Below are positions 1 through 12,727 of a DNA stretch of 64,000 nucleotides, piece after piece. How positions within the stretch are numbered: position 1 is the first letter of the stretch; each line of letters opens with the position of its first letter. The position numbers and the translations under genes were made by a program. The stretch comes from Streptomyces glomeratus. GTDB lineage: Bacteria; Actinomycetota; Actinomycetes; Streptomycetales; Streptomycetaceae. The notes below the pieces were generated by a model. That model made no database searches and was not told the DNA's origin. It was given only the letters and a program-made list of their open reading frames with translations. Where the stretch lies: positions 186,001-250,000 of the forward strand of contig NZ_JAKEEB010000004.1 of the NCBI RefSeq assembly GCF_021462825.1, given 5' to 3'.

Positions 1-2898
<2,898 letters not shown>

Positions 2899-3036
2899 CG
2901 CTTCCCCCTCATTCCCCCGGTCCCGAGGGGAACGGTAGCCGGGCTCGGTGAGCATTCGGGGCACATCCGCGAACTTGTCGACGCATCGACACAACAGAGA
3001 CACGGCGGCGACCTCAGGAGCCACACCGGACTCAGG

Positions 3037-3606
3037 TCAACCGAGCGTCACGGCACCGACCAGGGCGACGACGAGCAGCGTCAGCAGGGCGAGGAGCGCG
3101 GCGATCAGGAGGCGGCGCCCGGCGGGCCGCTGCGGGGGCACCTCCTCGGGCCGGTCCCACCACGGAACCGTCGGATCGTCCTCGTACTCCCCGGGTACGG
3201 GAGCGTCGGCCGGGGGGAGAGACGGGCCGTCCGCCGGTCCGGGCGTGGAACCGCTCGGCGGCGGCACGGGACCGTCCGCCGGTACGGGCAGGGGGCCGCC
3301 GCCCGCCGGTGCGGGCGCCGGGGCCGGCTGGCGGGGCCAGGCCTGCACCGCCAGCTCCCAGCGCACACCGAAGCGTTCGGCCTCCTCGGCCGGGATCCCG
3401 GCGACCCGGCACAGCGCGGCGACCGCCTGGCGGGGCGGCGGCTGGGTGGCGTTGAGGTAGCGCTGCCAGGACGACTTGCTGTACGCGGTGCGTGCGCCGA
3501 GGGCGACGAGGCTGAGTCCGGTGCGGTCCTTCAGGAGCCGTAACTGCTCCACGAAGTGCCGTACCTCCGGCGGCAGATCGTCCGGCAGCGGCTGCCAGGC
3601 GCCCAT
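3037..3606 (-). CDS. HTH-domain protein with C-terminal transmembrane anchor
   Basis: 189 residues, with an ATG preceded by GGAGGAG. The N-terminal about 75 residues form an XRE-like HTH (LVALGARTAYSKSSWQRYLN) closely resembling the N-terminus of the next gene downstream (1876-2898). A Pro/Gly-rich linker with PADGPVPPPSG-type repeats follows, and the protein ends in a single hydrophobic helix (LLIAALLALLTLLVVALVGAVTLG) with almost nothing after it. It is a tail-anchored protein with a cytoplasmic HTH. It probably arose by duplication from its neighbour, with loss or gain of the exported domain. 138 bp separate the two genes, so co-transcription is possible. Function unknown. Confidence 0.82.
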   Translation of the reverse strand: MGAWQPLPDDLPPEVRHFVEQLRLLKDRTGLSLVALGARTAYSKSSWQRYLNATQPPPRQAVAALCRVAGIPAEEAERFGVRWELAVQAWPRQPAPAPAPAGGGPLPVPADGPVPPPSGSTPGPADGPSLPPADAPVPGEYEDDPTVPWWDRPEEVPPQRPAGRRLLIAALLALLTLLVVALVGAVTLG

Positions 3607-4062
3607 CGCTCACTCCTCCGCGTTACCCGGCCCGAAGGCGTCCGTCCGTTCGATTGACGGTGCCAGGGGCGAGGTCGGTTCCGGGGCGAGTCGCGGAGAC
3701 GGTAGCGGAATGGTCACTTCCGTGCCACAGCCGCCCGCCAGGTGTTGAACAGCTCACCCACGTACACAAGGGTGTTTCCCGGGCGGCTCGACCGCCCCGG
3801 GCGCCCGGCCTCCCACGGGGGAGAGGCCGAGCGCCCCTTGTCTTCCGGTCCTTGTTCTTCGTTCCACTTCCGGCCGGAACCGTGCCGATTCCGGCCCGCA
3901 CCGTGTCGAAGGCCGTCCCGTTCCGTCCCGTCGGCGCCCATCGGGAATCCGGGCCGGTCGCGGTGAGCCACTGCGACGCCGCCCGCGGCTGCCGCACAAC
4001 CCGCAGCCGCCGTACGGACAACCGCCCACGGCCGACCGCCCGGCGCGTCCTCGGCGCATACG
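3607..4062. other. Intergenic region, no convincing gene
   Basis: 456 bp between the HTH gene start and the terminator of the folD unit. Several frames stay open only because of the high GC, and their translations are Arg/Pro/Gly-rich without any domain. The one structured element is the hairpin at 3799-3836. The segment next to 3606 should hold the promoter of the two HTH genes. Confidence 0.6.
3799..3836. terminator. Orphan terminator-like hairpin
   Basis: A 14-bp stem with one G-U pair: 3799-3812 with 3823-3836, 10-base loop. It is followed on the + side by a T-rich stretch (CTTGTCTTCC). No gene obviously ends here, so it may serve an unannotated small transcript or be a secondary terminator for the leftward folD unit. 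Confidence 0.5.
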
Positions 4063-4102
4063 ACGGCGGGCCGCCCCTCCGGGAGAAGGGGCGGCCCGCC
4101 GT
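4063..4102 (-). terminator. Terminator of the folD-DUF3017 unit
   Basis: A perfect 16-bp GC-rich stem (4063-4078 / 4087-4102) with an 8-base loop, 26 bp after the stop of the leftward DUF3017 gene. Confidence 0.8.
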
Positions 4103-4127
4103 GGTGTGCGCCGGGAAGGCCGTGGCC

Positions 4128-4640
4128 TCAGGCGCGGACCGTGAAGTGCAGTGTGTCGTCCAGGAACGGTATCTCCAGCCACGGGTGGGGCTGGGCCATC
4201 AGTGCGAGCAGGACGATGGCGAGGCCCAGGACGCCGTAGGTCACCATGTCGGTGAAGCGGGACCGCACCGCGAGCATGCCCACGTCGGGCAGCGTCCAGC
4301 GCATCACGGCACCGCCGAGCAGGGCGACGCCGATCAGGATCGTGCCCAGGCGGAACGCGTCCAGCGCGGTCAGCAGCAGCCCGAGCCCGACGACGGCCAG
4401 CACGGCGAGGATCGGCCACTGCCGGGCGGGCGCGGGCGCGTCACCGGGCGCGGCCCGGCCGCCGCCCTCGGGCCGCGCGGTGTCCCGGGTGATCCTCGGG
4501 AACCTCCGGGTCGTCCGCTCGGGCCGCCCGGCTGCGTCCGCAGCACTGACCGCGCCCGGGACGACGGGCTCGGTGTCCGCCTCCCGCCGCTGTGCGGTGA
4601 CCTTCTCCCGGGTTTCCTCGGGCCTGCCGTCAGCCGACAC
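4128..4640 (-). CDS. DUF3017 membrane protein
   Basis: 170 residues if started at the GTG at 4640, which overlaps the last 11 bases of folD and has GGAG six bases upstream. Residues about 1-75 are charged and Arg/Glu/Pro-rich, presumably cytoplasmic. Three hydrophobic helices follow ([50 protein letters not shown]). This small family commonly follows folD in actinobacteria. The overlap suggests translational coupling with folD, although nothing links the protein to folate chemistry. Function unknown. Confidence 0.8.
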   Translation of the reverse strand: MSADGRPEETREKVTAQRREADTEPVVPGAVSAADAAGRPERTTRRFPRITRDTARPEGGGRAAPGDAPAPARQWPILAVLAVVGLGLLLTALDAFRLGTILIGVALLGGAVMRWTLPDVGMLAVRSRFTDMVTYGVLGLAIVLLALMAQPHPWLEIPFLDDTLHFTVRA

Positions 4641-5484
4641 TGCGCTCCGCCGCCTCGACCACGTTGACGAGCAGCTGGGCACGGGTCATCGGACCCACGC
4701 CGCCCGGGTTCGGGGAGATCCAGCCGGCCACCTCGGCGACGTCCGGGTGGACGTCGCCCACGATCTTGCCCTCGGCGCTGCGGGAGACGCCGACGTCGAG
4801 GACGGCGGCGCCGGGCTTGACGTCCTCGGGCCGGATGAGGTGCGCGGAGCCCGCCGCGGCGACGATGATGTCGGCCCGCCGCAGATGCGCCGAGAGGTCG
4901 CGGGTGCCGGTGTGGCACTGGGTGACCGTGGCGTTCTCGCTGCGCCGGGTCAGCAGCAGCGGCATCGGGCGCCCGATGGTCACACCCCGGCCGACGACCA
5001 CGACCTCGGCGCCCTTGATCTCCACGCCGTAGCGGCGCAGCAGGGTGAGCACGCCGTTGGGGGTGCAGGGCAGCGGCGCCGGCTCGTTCAGCACGAGGCG
5101 GCCGAGGTTCATCGGGTGCAGGCCGTCCGCGTCCTTCTCCGGGTCCATCAGCTCCAGGATCCGGTTCTCGTCGATGCCCTTGGGCAGCGGCAGCTGCACG
5201 ATGTAACCGGTGCAGTCCGGATCCTCGTTCAGTTCGCGGACGACCGCCTCGATCTCCTCCTGAGTGGCCGTCGCGGGCAGTTCACGCTGGATCGACGCGA
5301 TGCCTACCTCCGCACAGTCGCGGTGCTTGCCCGCGACGTACTTCCGGCTGCCGGGGTCGTCCCCGACCAGGATCGTGCCGAGGCCGGGCGTGATGCCCTT
5401 CTCCTTCAGCGCCGCCACGCGGGCGGTCAGATCGGACTTGATCGCGGCTGCGGTGGCCTTGCCATCGAGAATCTGGGCGGTCAT
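4630..5484 (-). CDS. folD: Bifunctional methylene-THF dehydrogenase / methenyl-THF cyclohydrolase
   Basis: NADP-dependent oxidation of 5,10-methylene-tetrahydrofolate and hydrolysis to 10-formyl-tetrahydrofolate, the one-carbon donor used by the PurN and PurH encoded nearby. 284 residues, the normal length. Visible: the active-site YVAGK (Tyr49, Lys53), the family signatures (GYIVQLPLP; a glycine-rich [15 protein letters not shown] nucleotide-binding stretch) and the C-terminal [18 protein letters not shown] at 5484 ([16 protein letters not shown]) is the standard start. The downstream DUF3017 gene overlaps the 3' end. Confidence 0.97.
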   Translation of the reverse strand: MTAQILDGKATAAAIKSDLTARVAALKEKGITPGLGTILVGDDPGSRKYVAGKHRDCAEVGIASIQRELPATATQEEIEAVVRELNEDPDCTGYIVQLPLPKGIDENRILELMDPEKDADGLHPMNLGRLVLNEPAPLPCTPNGVLTLLRRYGVEIKGAEVVVVGRGVTIGRPMPLLLTRRSENATVTQCHTGTRDLSAHLRRADIIVAAAGSAHLIRPEDVKPGAAVLDVGVSRSAEGKIVGDVHPDVAEVAGWISPNPGGVGPMTRAQLLVNVVEAAERSVG

Positions 5485-5744
5485 GGCTCCCATCCTCGCG
5501 GATGACCCGCCCCCGGTTCCAATCCGGGCACCCGTCGGCGTCACGGCCGGTTTCCGCCTTGACCCGAGAGGTTGCGCTTGCACAACACATACGAAATGTC
5601 GCTGGACAAAGGTGCGAGCGCTTTAGAACGATGAACGGCGGTGCCGCGGGCAGTATCCGGGGGGACGGACCGTAACTGCAGAACTTTCCTCCGATCCATG
5701 CCGCGCTCGTCCCCGCACTTGAGCAGACGGAGGAAGAACCGCTC

Positions 5745-6323
5745 ATGAGTTTCGGTGAACCGAACAACCCCTACGGCCCGCCCCAGGGCCAGCAGCCGGG
5801 CTACGGCTACCCGCAGGGCCAGCAGCCCGGTTACGGCTACCCGCAGGCCCCGCCGGCGCCGGGGGGCTACGGCCAGCAGCCGGTCCTGACGACCATGCCC
5901 GGCACGGTCGGTGCCGCCCGGGTGCTGCTGTGGGTCATCGTCGGCCTGCAGCTGATCGGTGCGGGCATCTTCGCCGTCGGTGCGGCCGGCGTCCACGCCG
6001 CCAAGAACAACGCGCAGTACAAGGACGACTCGAGCTTCCAGCAGCTCGCGGACTACTCGACCGGCTGGCTGTGGGCGGTCGCGGTGTTCGCCATCGCCTG
6101 GGCGGTGTTCGCGATCGTGCTGGCCGTGAAGTTCAACACCGGTGGCAACGGCGCCCGGATCACGATCCTGGTGTTCGCGATCATCACCGCGATCCTCGGC
6201 ATCTACCCGTTCATCCTCGTGGGCCTGCTGCACACGGTGCTCGCCATCCTCATCGCCGTCTTCGTCGGCAACTCCAACGGCTCCGCCTGGTTCAACCGGC
6301 CCAGGCAGCAGACCGCGTACTGA
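5745..6323 (+). CDS. Membrane protein with Gly/Tyr/Gln/Pro-rich N-terminal repeats
   Basis: 192 residues, ATG with upstream GGAGG. Residues 1-48 are a low-complexity cytoplasmic tail with repeated PQGQQPGYGYPQG units; about 130 hydrophobic residues with three or four helices follow (VLLWVIVGLQLIGAGIFAVGA; WLWAVAVFAIAWAVFAIVLAV; ITILVFAIITAILGIYPFIL; TVLAILIAVFV). A PGYGYPQ tail before a small membrane domain is a common streptomycete architecture of unknown function. The gene stands alone, divergent from folD and convergent with purH. Confidence 0.85.
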   Translation: MSFGEPNNPYGPPQGQQPGYGYPQGQQPGYGYPQAPPAPGGYGQQPVLTTMPGTVGAARVLLWVIVGLQLIGAGIFAVGAAGVHAAKNNAQYKDDSSFQQLADYSTGWLWAVAVFAIAWAVFAIVLAVKFNTGGNGARITILVFAIITAILGIYPFILVGLLHTVLAILIAVFVGNSNGSAWFNRPRQQTAY

Positions 6324-6343
6324 CGACCCGAGCGGTCGCGCCG

Positions 6344-6380
6344 CGGCCTCCGGTCTCCCCGACGGGGAGGCCGGAGGCCG
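6344..6380. terminator. Bidirectional terminator between 5745 gene and purH
   Basis: A 17-bp stem with one G-U pair (6344-6360 / 6364-6380) and a 3-base loop. It sits between two convergent stop codons. Confidence 0.8.
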
Positions 6381-6399
6381 CCGGCATGTCCGGCGCGGC

Positions 6400-7968
6400 T
6401 CAGTGGAAGAAGTGGCGCGTGCCGGTGAAGTACATGGTCACGCCCGCCTTCTTCGCGGCCTCCACGACCTGCTCGTCACGGATCGAACCGCCCGGCTGGA
6501 CAATCGCCTTGACGCCCGCGGCGATCAGGATCTCCGGCCCGTCGGGGAACGGGAAGAAGGCGTCCGAGGCGGCGTAGGAACCGCGCGCCCGCTCCTCGCC
6601 CGCCCGCTCGACGGCCAGCTTGCAGGAGTCCACGCGGTTGACCTGGCCCATGCCGACGCCGACCGAGGCGCCGTCCTTGGCGAGCAGGATGGCGTTGGAC
6701 TTGACGGCGCGGCAGGCCCGCCAGGCGAAGGCCAGCTCCTTCAGCTCCTCGGCGGAGAGCGCCTCGCCCGACGCCAGGGTCCAGTTGGCCGGGTCGTCGC
6801 CGTCGGCCTGGAGACGGTCGGTGACCTGGAGGAGGACACCGCCGTCGATCTGCTTGGCCTCCACGCGGTTGGAGGGGCCGTTCGGGGCCTTGAGCACCCG
6901 GATGTTCTTCTTCTTGGTGAGGGCCTCAAGCGCGCCCTCCTCGTAGCCGGGCGCCACGATGACCTCGGTGAAGATGTCGGCGACCTGCTCGGCCATCTCC
7001 CGGCTCACCGGCCGGTTGACGGCGATGACACCGCCGAACGCGGACAGCGGGTCGCAGGCGTGCGCCTTGCGGTGCGCCTCGGCGACGTCCGCGCCGACCG
7101 CGATGCCGCAGGGGTTGGCGTGCTTGATGATGGCGACGCAGGGCTCGTCGTGGTCGTACGCGGCACGGCGGGCGGCGTCCGTGTCCGTGTAGTTGTTGTA
7201 CGACATCTCCTTGCCGTGCAGCTGCTCGGCCTCGGCGAGGCCGCCCGTGCCGTCGGTGTAGAGGGCGGCGTCCTGGTGCGGGTTCTCGCCGTAGCGGAGG
7301 GTGTTCTCGCGCTCGTAGGTGGCGCCGAGGAAGTCCGGGAAGCGGGACTCGTCGACGGGCGCGTACGACGACGCGAACCAGGAGGCCACCGCCACGTCGT
7401 AGGCCGCCGTGTGCCGGAAGGCCTCGGCGGCGAGCCGCTTGCGGGCGGCGAGGTCGAAGCCGCCGTCCTTGACCGCGGCCAGGACGTCCGCGTACCGCTC
7501 CGGGCTGGTGACCACGGCGACCGACGGGTGGTTCTTGGCGGCGGCGCGGACCATCGACGGGCCGCCGATGTCGATCTGCTCCACGCACTCGTCCTGCGAG
7601 GCACCGGAGGCGACGGTCTCGCGGAACGGGTAGAGGTTGACGACGACCAGGTCGAACGGCTCCACGCCCAGCTCGGCGAGCTGCTCACGGTGGCTGTCCA
7701 GACGCAGGTCGGCGAGGATGCCGGCGTGGACCTTGGGGTGCAGGGTCTTGACCCGGCCGTCCAGGCACTCGGGGAAGCCGGTCAGCTCCTCGACCTTGGT
7801 GACGGGGACACCGGCGGCGGCGATACGGGAGGCCGTGGAGCCGGTGGACACCAGCTGGACACCGGCCTCGTGCAGCCCGCGGGCCAGCTCTTCCAGCCCG
7901 GTCTTGTCGTAGACGCTGACGAGCGCGCGGCGCAGGGGCCGCTTGGTGCTCTCGGCGGTGGCGGTCAC
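6400..7968 (-). CDS. purH: Bifunctional AICAR formyltransferase / IMP cyclohydrolase
   Basis: Catalyses the last two steps of de novo IMP synthesis, using 10-formyl-THF. 522 residues, full length. The N-terminal MGS-like IMP cyclohydrolase domain (about 1-150) shows [24 protein letters not shown] and HPKVHAGIL. The transformylase domain carries the catalytic Lys-His in IIKHANPCG, and the C-terminus ends in [11 protein letters not shown]. The start is GTG at 7968, within a GTGA overlap with the purN stop, so the two are translationally coupled. Confidence 0.97.
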   Translation of the reverse strand: MTATAESTKRPLRRALVSVYDKTGLEELARGLHEAGVQLVSTGSTASRIAAAGVPVTKVEELTGFPECLDGRVKTLHPKVHAGILADLRLDSHREQLAELGVEPFDLVVVNLYPFRETVASGASQDECVEQIDIGGPSMVRAAAKNHPSVAVVTSPERYADVLAAVKDGGFDLAARKRLAAEAFRHTAAYDVAVASWFASSYAPVDESRFPDFLGATYERENTLRYGENPHQDAALYTDGTGGLAEAEQLHGKEMSYNNYTDTDAARRAAYDHDEPCVAIIKHANPCGIAVGADVAEAHRKAHACDPLSAFGGVIAVNRPVSREMAEQVADIFTEVIVAPGYEEGALEALTKKKNIRVLKAPNGPSNRVEAKQIDGGVLLQVTDRLQADGDDPANWTLASGEALSAEELKELAFAWRACRAVKSNAILLAKDGASVGVGMGQVNRVDSCKLAVERAGEERARGSYAASDAFFPFPDGPEILIAAGVKAIVQPGGSIRDEQVVEAAKKAGVTMYFTGTRHFFH

Positions 7969-8612
7969 TGGATAACTACCTTTCGTCCCTCAATGCGATA
8001 GCCGTTGCGGGCGAGCCGCCCCACGACCTCGACGAGCAGCCTTCGCTCGACTTCCTTGATGCGTTCGTGCAGAGCGCTCTCGTCGTCCTCGTCCCGGACC
8101 TCCACCACGCCCTGAGCGATGATCGGCCCGGTGTCGACGCCGTCGTCGACGAAGTGGACGGTGCAACCGGTGACCTTTGCGCCGTACGCGAGCGCGTCAC
8201 GCACGCCGTGGGCTCCGGGAAAACTGGGCAGGAGCGCGGGATGGGTGTTGACGAACCGCCCGCCGAACCGTGCGAGGAACTCCTTCCCCACGATCTTCAT
8301 GAAGCCCGCGGAGACGACGAGATCGGGCTCGTACGCCGCGACGGCCTCGGTGAGGGCCGCGTCCCAGGACTCCCGGCTGTCGTAGTCCTTGACCCGGCAC
8401 ACGAAGGTCGGCAGCCCGGCGCGCTCGGCGCGGGCGAGGCCCTCGATGCCGTCGCGGTCGGCACCGACGGCGACGACCTCGGCCCCGTAGGCGGGACCGG
8501 TCTCGGCGATGGCGTCGAGGAGCGCCTGCAGGTTGGTGCCGGACCCGGAGACCAGGACGACCAGGCGCTTGGCCGCGGACTCGGAGGCGGTCTCGGCCAC
8601 GGACTCGGCCAC
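7965..8612 (-). CDS. purN: Phosphoribosylglycinamide formyltransferase
   Basis: Formyl transfer from 10-formyl-THF to GAR in purine synthesis. 215 residues from the GTG at 8612 (a GTG five codons further in is an alternative). Visible: [25 protein letters not shown], the catalytic [12 protein letters not shown] (Asn and His), and [17 protein letters not shown] with the conserved Asp. It overlaps purH by 4 bp. The upstream 90 bp carry a direct repeat and a palindrome that may be an operator. Confidence 0.96.
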   Translation of the reverse strand: MAESVAETASESAAKRLVVLVSGSGTNLQALLDAIAETGPAYGAEVVAVGADRDGIEGLARAERAGLPTFVCRVKDYDSRESWDAALTEAVAAYEPDLVVSAGFMKIVGKEFLARFGGRFVNTHPALLPSFPGAHGVRDALAYGAKVTGCTVHFVDDGVDTGPIIAQGVVEVRDEDDESALHERIKEVERRLLVEVVGRLARNGYRIEGRKVVIQ

Positions 8613-8625
8613 GACGGGGCCCTTT

Positions 8626-8697
8626 CTCGGGAGAGCGTTCGTGCGGTCGCTCGGAGAGCATGCGCTCGGGAGAGCATTTGTATGGTCGTACGAATGC
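8626..8697. repeat. Direct repeat and palindrome upstream of purN
   Basis: Two 24-nt near-copies beginning CTCGGGAGAGC and ending GGTCG lie at 8626-8649 and 8665-8688. The second overlaps an imperfect palindrome, GCATTTGTA-N6-TACGAATGC (8674-8697, one mismatch per arm). It begins only 14 bp upstream of the purN GTG, inside its leader or promoter, and also lies upstream of the rightward gene at 8965. It looks like a paired operator; no regulator can be named. Confidence 0.5.
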
Positions 8698-8964
8698 TTC
8701 GCACGCCCGGATACGGGGAAGTCTACGAAGCGGTCGACCGTCAGCAACGATACCGGCACACCGGACGACCCCCGCGGGACGGGGGCGCGTCCGGGAGGTA
8801 GCGTCTGCGGAGAACCGCCCGGGGGAGCGGATCGACGCGGGGGAACGCCGCGCCTGCGCGGAACGTTGATCCGTATGAGTACGCCCGCCCGGGCGCGCCC
8901 GCCTCGCGGCCCGCTCCGCCGATCAGCCGCCCGCCAGAACCACCAAGGGGAAGACGCACACCTG

Positions 8965-9747
8965 ATGCCGGACCGCAGTCTCCGACTCCCTCCGCTGCTG
9001 CTGCGCGAGCGGCACCCTTCGCCCGTGCCGCCGCGGGAGAGCGGCGAGACCTCCGGCGACGGGGGTGACTCCGCGAGCGGTGGTCGGGGCCAGGGGGCAC
9101 CCGCGGACGACAACCCGTTCGCGCCGCCGCCGGAGGGGACGCCGGACCGGCCCTGGCGGCCGCGCCACCCGGAGCCAGGCCGTGGGCAGGGGCAGGACGG
9201 CTCCGACGACGAGGGCGGACGAGCTCCGTGGGGCAGCCAGTGGAGCGACCGGCAGCCCGGCCCGGCATCGGGCGGCCGCTTCGGCGAGCGTCCCGGCGGC
9301 TCCGGCGGGCAGGGTGGCCCCGAGCGGCCCGGCGGCCCGGGTACCGGTCTGCGCTGGGACCCCACGGACCCCGCGCAGCGCCGCGCGCGCTATGCGCTGC
9401 TGGGCGGTATGTGGGCCTTCTTCTTCGCCCTCTTCAGCTGGCCGTACGTGGCCCTGCTGCTGGGAGCGCTGTCGTTGTACTGGGGCGTGAGCGCGCTGCG
9501 CGCCAAGCCCGCCGCCTCTCGCTCGAACAGCCCGGCGCCCGCGCCCCGCCCGCAGACGACGGCGGCGGTCAGCGGTCTGGTCACGGCGTCCCTGGCGCTC
9601 GCGATGGTGGCGGCCATGTTCACGTCCCAGCTGGTCTACCGCGACTACTACACGTGTCTGAACGACTCCCTGACGGCGGCGGCGAAGCACTCGTGCAACG
9701 ACCTGCTGCCGAAGAACCTCCGGGGCGTCCTGGGCACACAGGACTGA
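8965..9747 (+). CDS. Membrane protein with long disordered N-terminus (DUF4190-like)
   Basis: 260 residues from ATG 8965 ([19 protein letters not shown]); an in-frame ATG at 8875 would add 30 residues but has no better ribosome site (GGGGAAG lies 12 bases before 8965). Residues 1-135 are Gly/Pro/Arg/Asp-rich. Two long hydrophobic regions follow ([34 protein letters not shown] and [19 protein letters not shown]), with a short exported tail containing two Cys ([22 protein letters not shown]). The two-helix arrangement resembles DUF4190 small membrane proteins. Function unknown. Confidence 0.8.
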   Translation: MPDRSLRLPPLLLRERHPSPVPPRESGETSGDGGDSASGGRGQGAPADDNPFAPPPEGTPDRPWRPRHPEPGRGQGQDGSDDEGGRAPWGSQWSDRQPGPASGGRFGERPGGSGGQGGPERPGGPGTGLRWDPTDPAQRRARYALLGGMWAFFFALFSWPYVALLLGALSLYWGVSALRAKPAASRSNSPAPAPRPQTTAAVSGLVTASLALAMVAAMFTSQLVYRDYYTCLNDSLTAAAKHSCNDLLPKNLRGVLGTQD

Positions 9748-10098
9748 GCCGGGCGGTCCCGGGCTCCGTCGGGCTCGTCGGGCGGCCGGTCAGCGGTCTG
9801 GTCACGGCGTCCCGGTCGAGGCCGTCGCGGCGCCGGTGTTCCCGGAGCCTGGCGGGATCGCCAGGGTCGGCCGGGGCTGGGGGCAGGGCTGGTCAGCGGT
9901 TGGTTCCGGGGACCGGGCCGGCTCGCTAGGGGTTCGCTTCGGGGACCGGGAAAGAGCTCGCCACCGGTTCGCTTCGGGGACCGGGAAAGAGCTCGCCGGC
10001 GGTTCGCTCCGGAGACCGGGAAAGAACTCGCCCGCAGTTCGCTCCGGAAACCGGGAAAGAACTCGCCCGCAGTTCGCTCCGGAGACCGGGCCGGGTCG
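9748..10098. other. Intergenic region between convergent genes
   Basis: 351 bp between convergent stops. It holds the tandem array (9902 onward) and, before it, about 150 bp of GC-rich sequence that repeats words of the preceding gene: GCGGTCAGCGGTCTGGTCACGG at 9572-9590 within the gene recurs as GGTCAGCGGTCTGGTCACGG at 9787-9806. No separate gene is visible. Confidence 0.6.
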
Positions 10099-10112
10099 CT
10101 AGGGGTTCGGTG
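9902..10112. repeat. 35-bp tandem repeat array at the 3' end of the DUF6350 gene
   Basis: Four 35-bp units at 9931-9965, 9966-10000, 10001-10035 and 10036-10070. Each begins GGTTCGCT(T/C)CGG or AGTTCGCTCCGG and contains ACCGGGAAAGA(G/A)CTCGCC. Truncated copies ending in TCGCTAGG flank the array at 9902-9930 and 10071-10103. The right-hand partial copy contains the stop codon of the leftward gene (TAG, 10099-10101), and a degenerate copy continues into its coding sequence. The unit length is not a multiple of three and no good gene covers the array. Confidence 0.85.
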
Positions 10113-11700
10113 CGGGGCCCGGCGGGGGCTCGCTCCTGCCGAAGTCCGACAGGAACGGGTCCACCTCCCCCGACAGCACCTCGTACGGCTTGAGATCGGG
10201 GTCCTCCCACAGGGTGATGTCGCCCGGCCTGCGGACCCCCGCCGGTGCCGGTACCAGCGGCGGCGGAGCCGAAGGCGCGGGCACCACGGAGGATTCCGGT
10301 ACCGGCCGGGGCCGCCGCATCCGCCGTCCGCGCCGTTCCGCCTTCCCGGTCCCGCGCAGCCACCAGGCCCGTACGCACAGAGCCACCGGCATGCCCACAC
10401 CCACCGTCCAGACGGCCGCCGCACCGCCCACCTGCCACCCCACAGGCCCCAGGTGCGCAAGCGCCGCCACGCCGAGCGGCCCTCCCGCCGCCTGTGCGAG
10501 CCCTCCGAACAGCGCCCCGCACAGCAGCCCGGCCATCGTCATCGCCGCGGTCGTCCGGCCGGCCGACCACACCCCGTCCCGGCTCCGTCGCCGCCCGCGG
10601 CCCCCGCACGCCGCCCCCGCGACGAACCACCCGACCGTCACCCCCGCCGCGGCCGGCACCGCGCCCATCGCCCACAGCAGCGGCCCGGCCCCCGTGGTGG
10701 GCACCGCCGCCAGCAGCGGAAACGGCGGCAGGAGGGCCGGGGGCCGCGCCGTCGACAGCGGTCCGATCACGTGCCCGGCACCCAGCAGGAACCCGGGCCC
10801 GAGTCCGTAGGCCGCGCCCCACACGGCCGCGTTCGGCAGCAGCGCCGCCGCCAGCAGCAGCACCGCGCACCGCCCCGACCACCCTCCCGTGAGTTCGAGG
10901 AACGACGCCCGCGTGGCACCGCCGTGCCACACCAGCGAGGCGCCCACGAGCAGCGCGCCGGCACCCACGAGCGTGGCCGTCCCGGCCAGGGCGGCCCGCA
11001 GGACCGACGGGCCGGTCCGCCCGCCGGGGCGCACCGTCCCGGCGGTCGGCAGGCGTCGCCCGGCCGAGGGCAGCCGCTCGAGCACCCGGCGCACGGGCCA
11101 CGGCACCGCCGCCTGCGCCGTCCATACGCCCACTCCCGATGTCACCACGGTGACCAGGGGCAGGCTCACCGCGGTCCAGGTCCACGCCGGCCGCAGGGTT
11201 CCGCCCGAGGCGTACAGCGCCGCCATCGCGCCGACCCCGAGATAGCCCGCCGCCACGCCGGACCATGCCGTGCCCGCGGCGACGAGCGGCTCGTCGCCCT
11301 CCCCTTCCCCGCCGTCCTCTCCGTCCTCTCCGTCCTCTCCGCCCACCGCGTCGCGCCCCGCGCGGTGCAGCAGCCACACCGGCACCACGGCCAGCAGCAG
11401 CGGCGTCACCCCGACGGGCGCGGGCACCCCGGAGAGCGTCTCGGTGCGCACAAGTTCGACACCGTGGGCCAGCAGCCACACCGAGGCCGCGAGGTGCAGC
11501 GCGCCCCCGGGACCGGTGTCGGGGAACGGTGAACTGATCCACAGCACGATCACGAGCACGGCGAGCGAGCCGAGCCCCAGCACCGCGGCGACGGCGCCGT
11601 CCAGGAGGCTGCCGCCCAGCCCGGCCCATCGGTCGCGCGACCGGGCGGGCGGAGACGACGGCGGGGTTCGGCGGTCGGTCCATCGGGTCACGCCCGCCAT
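10099..11700 (-). CDS. Large polytopic membrane protein, DUF6350-like
   Basis: 533 residues, about ten hydrophobic helices, for example [45 protein letters not shown]. The C-terminus is a cytoplasmic Pro-rich tail ending in a conserved-looking acidic segment ([28 protein letters not shown], quoted only as a landmark near the end: [13 protein letters not shown]). A Glu/Asp/Gly repeat ([14 protein letters not shown]) interrupts one loop. ATG 11700 is the only plausible start. Its Shine-Dalgarno is too close (GGGAG two bases away), so leaderless or weak initiation is possible. In streptomycetes this gene sits between purN and sucD; the role is unknown. Confidence 0.82.
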   Translation of the reverse strand: MAGVTRWTDRRTPPSSPPARSRDRWAGLGGSLLDGAVAAVLGLGSLAVLVIVLWISSPFPDTGPGGALHLAASVWLLAHGVELVRTETLSGVPAPVGVTPLLLAVVPVWLLHRAGRDAVGGEDGEDGEDGGEGEGDEPLVAAGTAWSGVAAGYLGVGAMAALYASGGTLRPAWTWTAVSLPLVTVVTSGVGVWTAQAAVPWPVRRVLERLPSAGRRLPTAGTVRPGGRTGPSVLRAALAGTATLVGAGALLVGASLVWHGGATRASFLELTGGWSGRCAVLLLAAALLPNAAVWGAAYGLGPGFLLGAGHVIGPLSTARPPALLPPFPLLAAVPTTGAGPLLWAMGAVPAAAGVTVGWFVAGAACGGRGRRRSRDGVWSAGRTTAAMTMAGLLCGALFGGLAQAAGGPLGVAALAHLGPVGWQVGGAAAVWTVGVGMPVALCVRAWWLRGTGKAERRGRRMRRPRPVPESSVVPAPSAPPPLVPAPAGVRRPGDITLWEDPDLKPYEVLSGEVDPFLSDFGRSEPPPGPAPNP

Positions 11701-11796
11701 GCTCCCAACGACACGCGCTTTCCCGTCGTAACAGGGCAAGCTCCGATGTGTCGCCCAATATATGTTTATGTTCTTTTCTGCACGGAGGGTCGCCCT

Positions 11797-12639
11797 GTGA
11801 CACAGAGCCCTGTCTCCCCGCAACCGCGCCCGGCGCGGCCCGCCGTGACGCCCTCTCAGGCCTTCGACGCGTTGTACGGGTCCTGCGCCCCCGCCCTCGT
11901 ACGGCAGACGTATCTGCTCACCGGCCGCCGAGAACTGGCCCGCGAGTCGGTCGAGCGGGCCTTCCAGCAGGCGTGGCAGCGCTGGCCCGAGGTGGCCGTG
12001 GACCCCGATCCTGCGGGATGGGTGCGGGCGGCGGCACACGACTGGGCGCTCTCGCCCCGGCACCGCTTCCGCCTGCGCCACCGGCGGGCCGAGCCGCCTC
12101 CCGCCGACCCGTCCGACCGCGCGCTGCTGCACGCGCTGCTGACGCTGTCTCCGGCGCGGCGGCGCACACTGCTGCTCCACGACGGCGTCGGCCTCGGTCT
12201 GCCGGAGGCCGCCGCCGAGACACAGGCGAGCACTCCGGCCGCGGCGGGCCGGCTGCTCTTCGCCCGGGAGACGCTCGCCGCGCTGGTACCGGACCAGGCG
12301 GCGCCGGAGGTACTGCGGCGCAGGCTGGACGAGCTGGCCACCGCTCAGCACCTCCACGCGGCCCGGCCGCCCTCGGTCCGGTCCCGGGCCGAGCGGCGCA
12401 CCCGGTGGGGGACCGTCGGGGCCCTCGCCTTCACTGCCGCGATCGTCGGCGCGACCACGCAGACCCTGCGCATGGCCCAGGACCATTACGAACGACCCGT
12501 GCCCCGGGGGACGGAGATCCGGGACCTGCCGCCGCGGGTGGCGCAGGGCCCGCTCTCCGAGGAGCAGCTGGAACTGCGAGCGCTCCTGGAGTCCTCACCC
12601 CTTCACGGCCCGGAACGAGTGGTTCCGGAGGCCCGCTGA
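11797..12639 (+). CDS. Sigma-factor-like protein with C-terminal transmembrane helix
   Basis: 280 residues from GTG 11797, preceded by GGAGGG. Residues 20-80 resemble ECF sigma region 2 ([42 protein letters not shown]). Residues 105-165 resemble region 4 ([33 protein letters not shown]). A single helix ([20 protein letters not shown]) follows, then about 60 extracytoplasmic residues. The -10 recognition residues are not well conserved, so it may not be an active sigma factor. It is divergent from the DUF6350 gene across an unusually AT-rich spacer (11750-11780). Confidence 0.7.
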   Translation: MTQSPVSPQPRPARPAVTPSQAFDALYGSCAPALVRQTYLLTGRRELARESVERAFQQAWQRWPEVAVDPDPAGWVRAAAHDWALSPRHRFRLRHRRAEPPPADPSDRALLHALLTLSPARRRTLLLHDGVGLGLPEAAAETQASTPAAAGRLLFARETLAALVPDQAAPEVLRRRLDELATAQHLHAARPPSVRSRAERRTRWGTVGALAFTAAIVGATTQTLRMAQDHYERPVPRGTEIRDLPPRVAQGPLSEEQLELRALLESSPLHGPERVVPEAR

Positions 12640-12662
12640 CGCTTGTGCGCACACCCGGAAAA

Positions 12663-12706
12663 GCCGTTGGGCCCGCACTCCCTGAGGGGAGCACGGGCCC
12701 AACGGC
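12663..12706. terminator. Bidirectional terminator between sigma-like gene and sucD
   Basis: A perfect 13-bp stem (12663-12675 / 12694-12706), with further pairing (CTCC/GGAG) inside the loop. It lies between two convergent stops. Confidence 0.85.
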
Positions 12707-12727
12707 GGTTCAGCCGGAGAGGAGAAG

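Noticed and set aside
3623..4021. A 132-codon minus-strand ORF upstream of the HTH gene.
   Set aside because: Arg/Pro/Gly-rich, no ribosome site, runs through the hairpin at 3799-3836 and no recognisable domain.
9902..10112. 35-bp repeats considered as a CRISPR array.
   Set aside because: The units abut directly with no spacers, and no cas gene is in the window.
9926..11803. A long minus-strand frame overlapping the DUF6350-like gene.
   Set aside because: Its product is Arg/Gly/Ala-rich out-of-frame noise from high GC and the tandem array; the membrane protein in the other frame is clearly the real gene.
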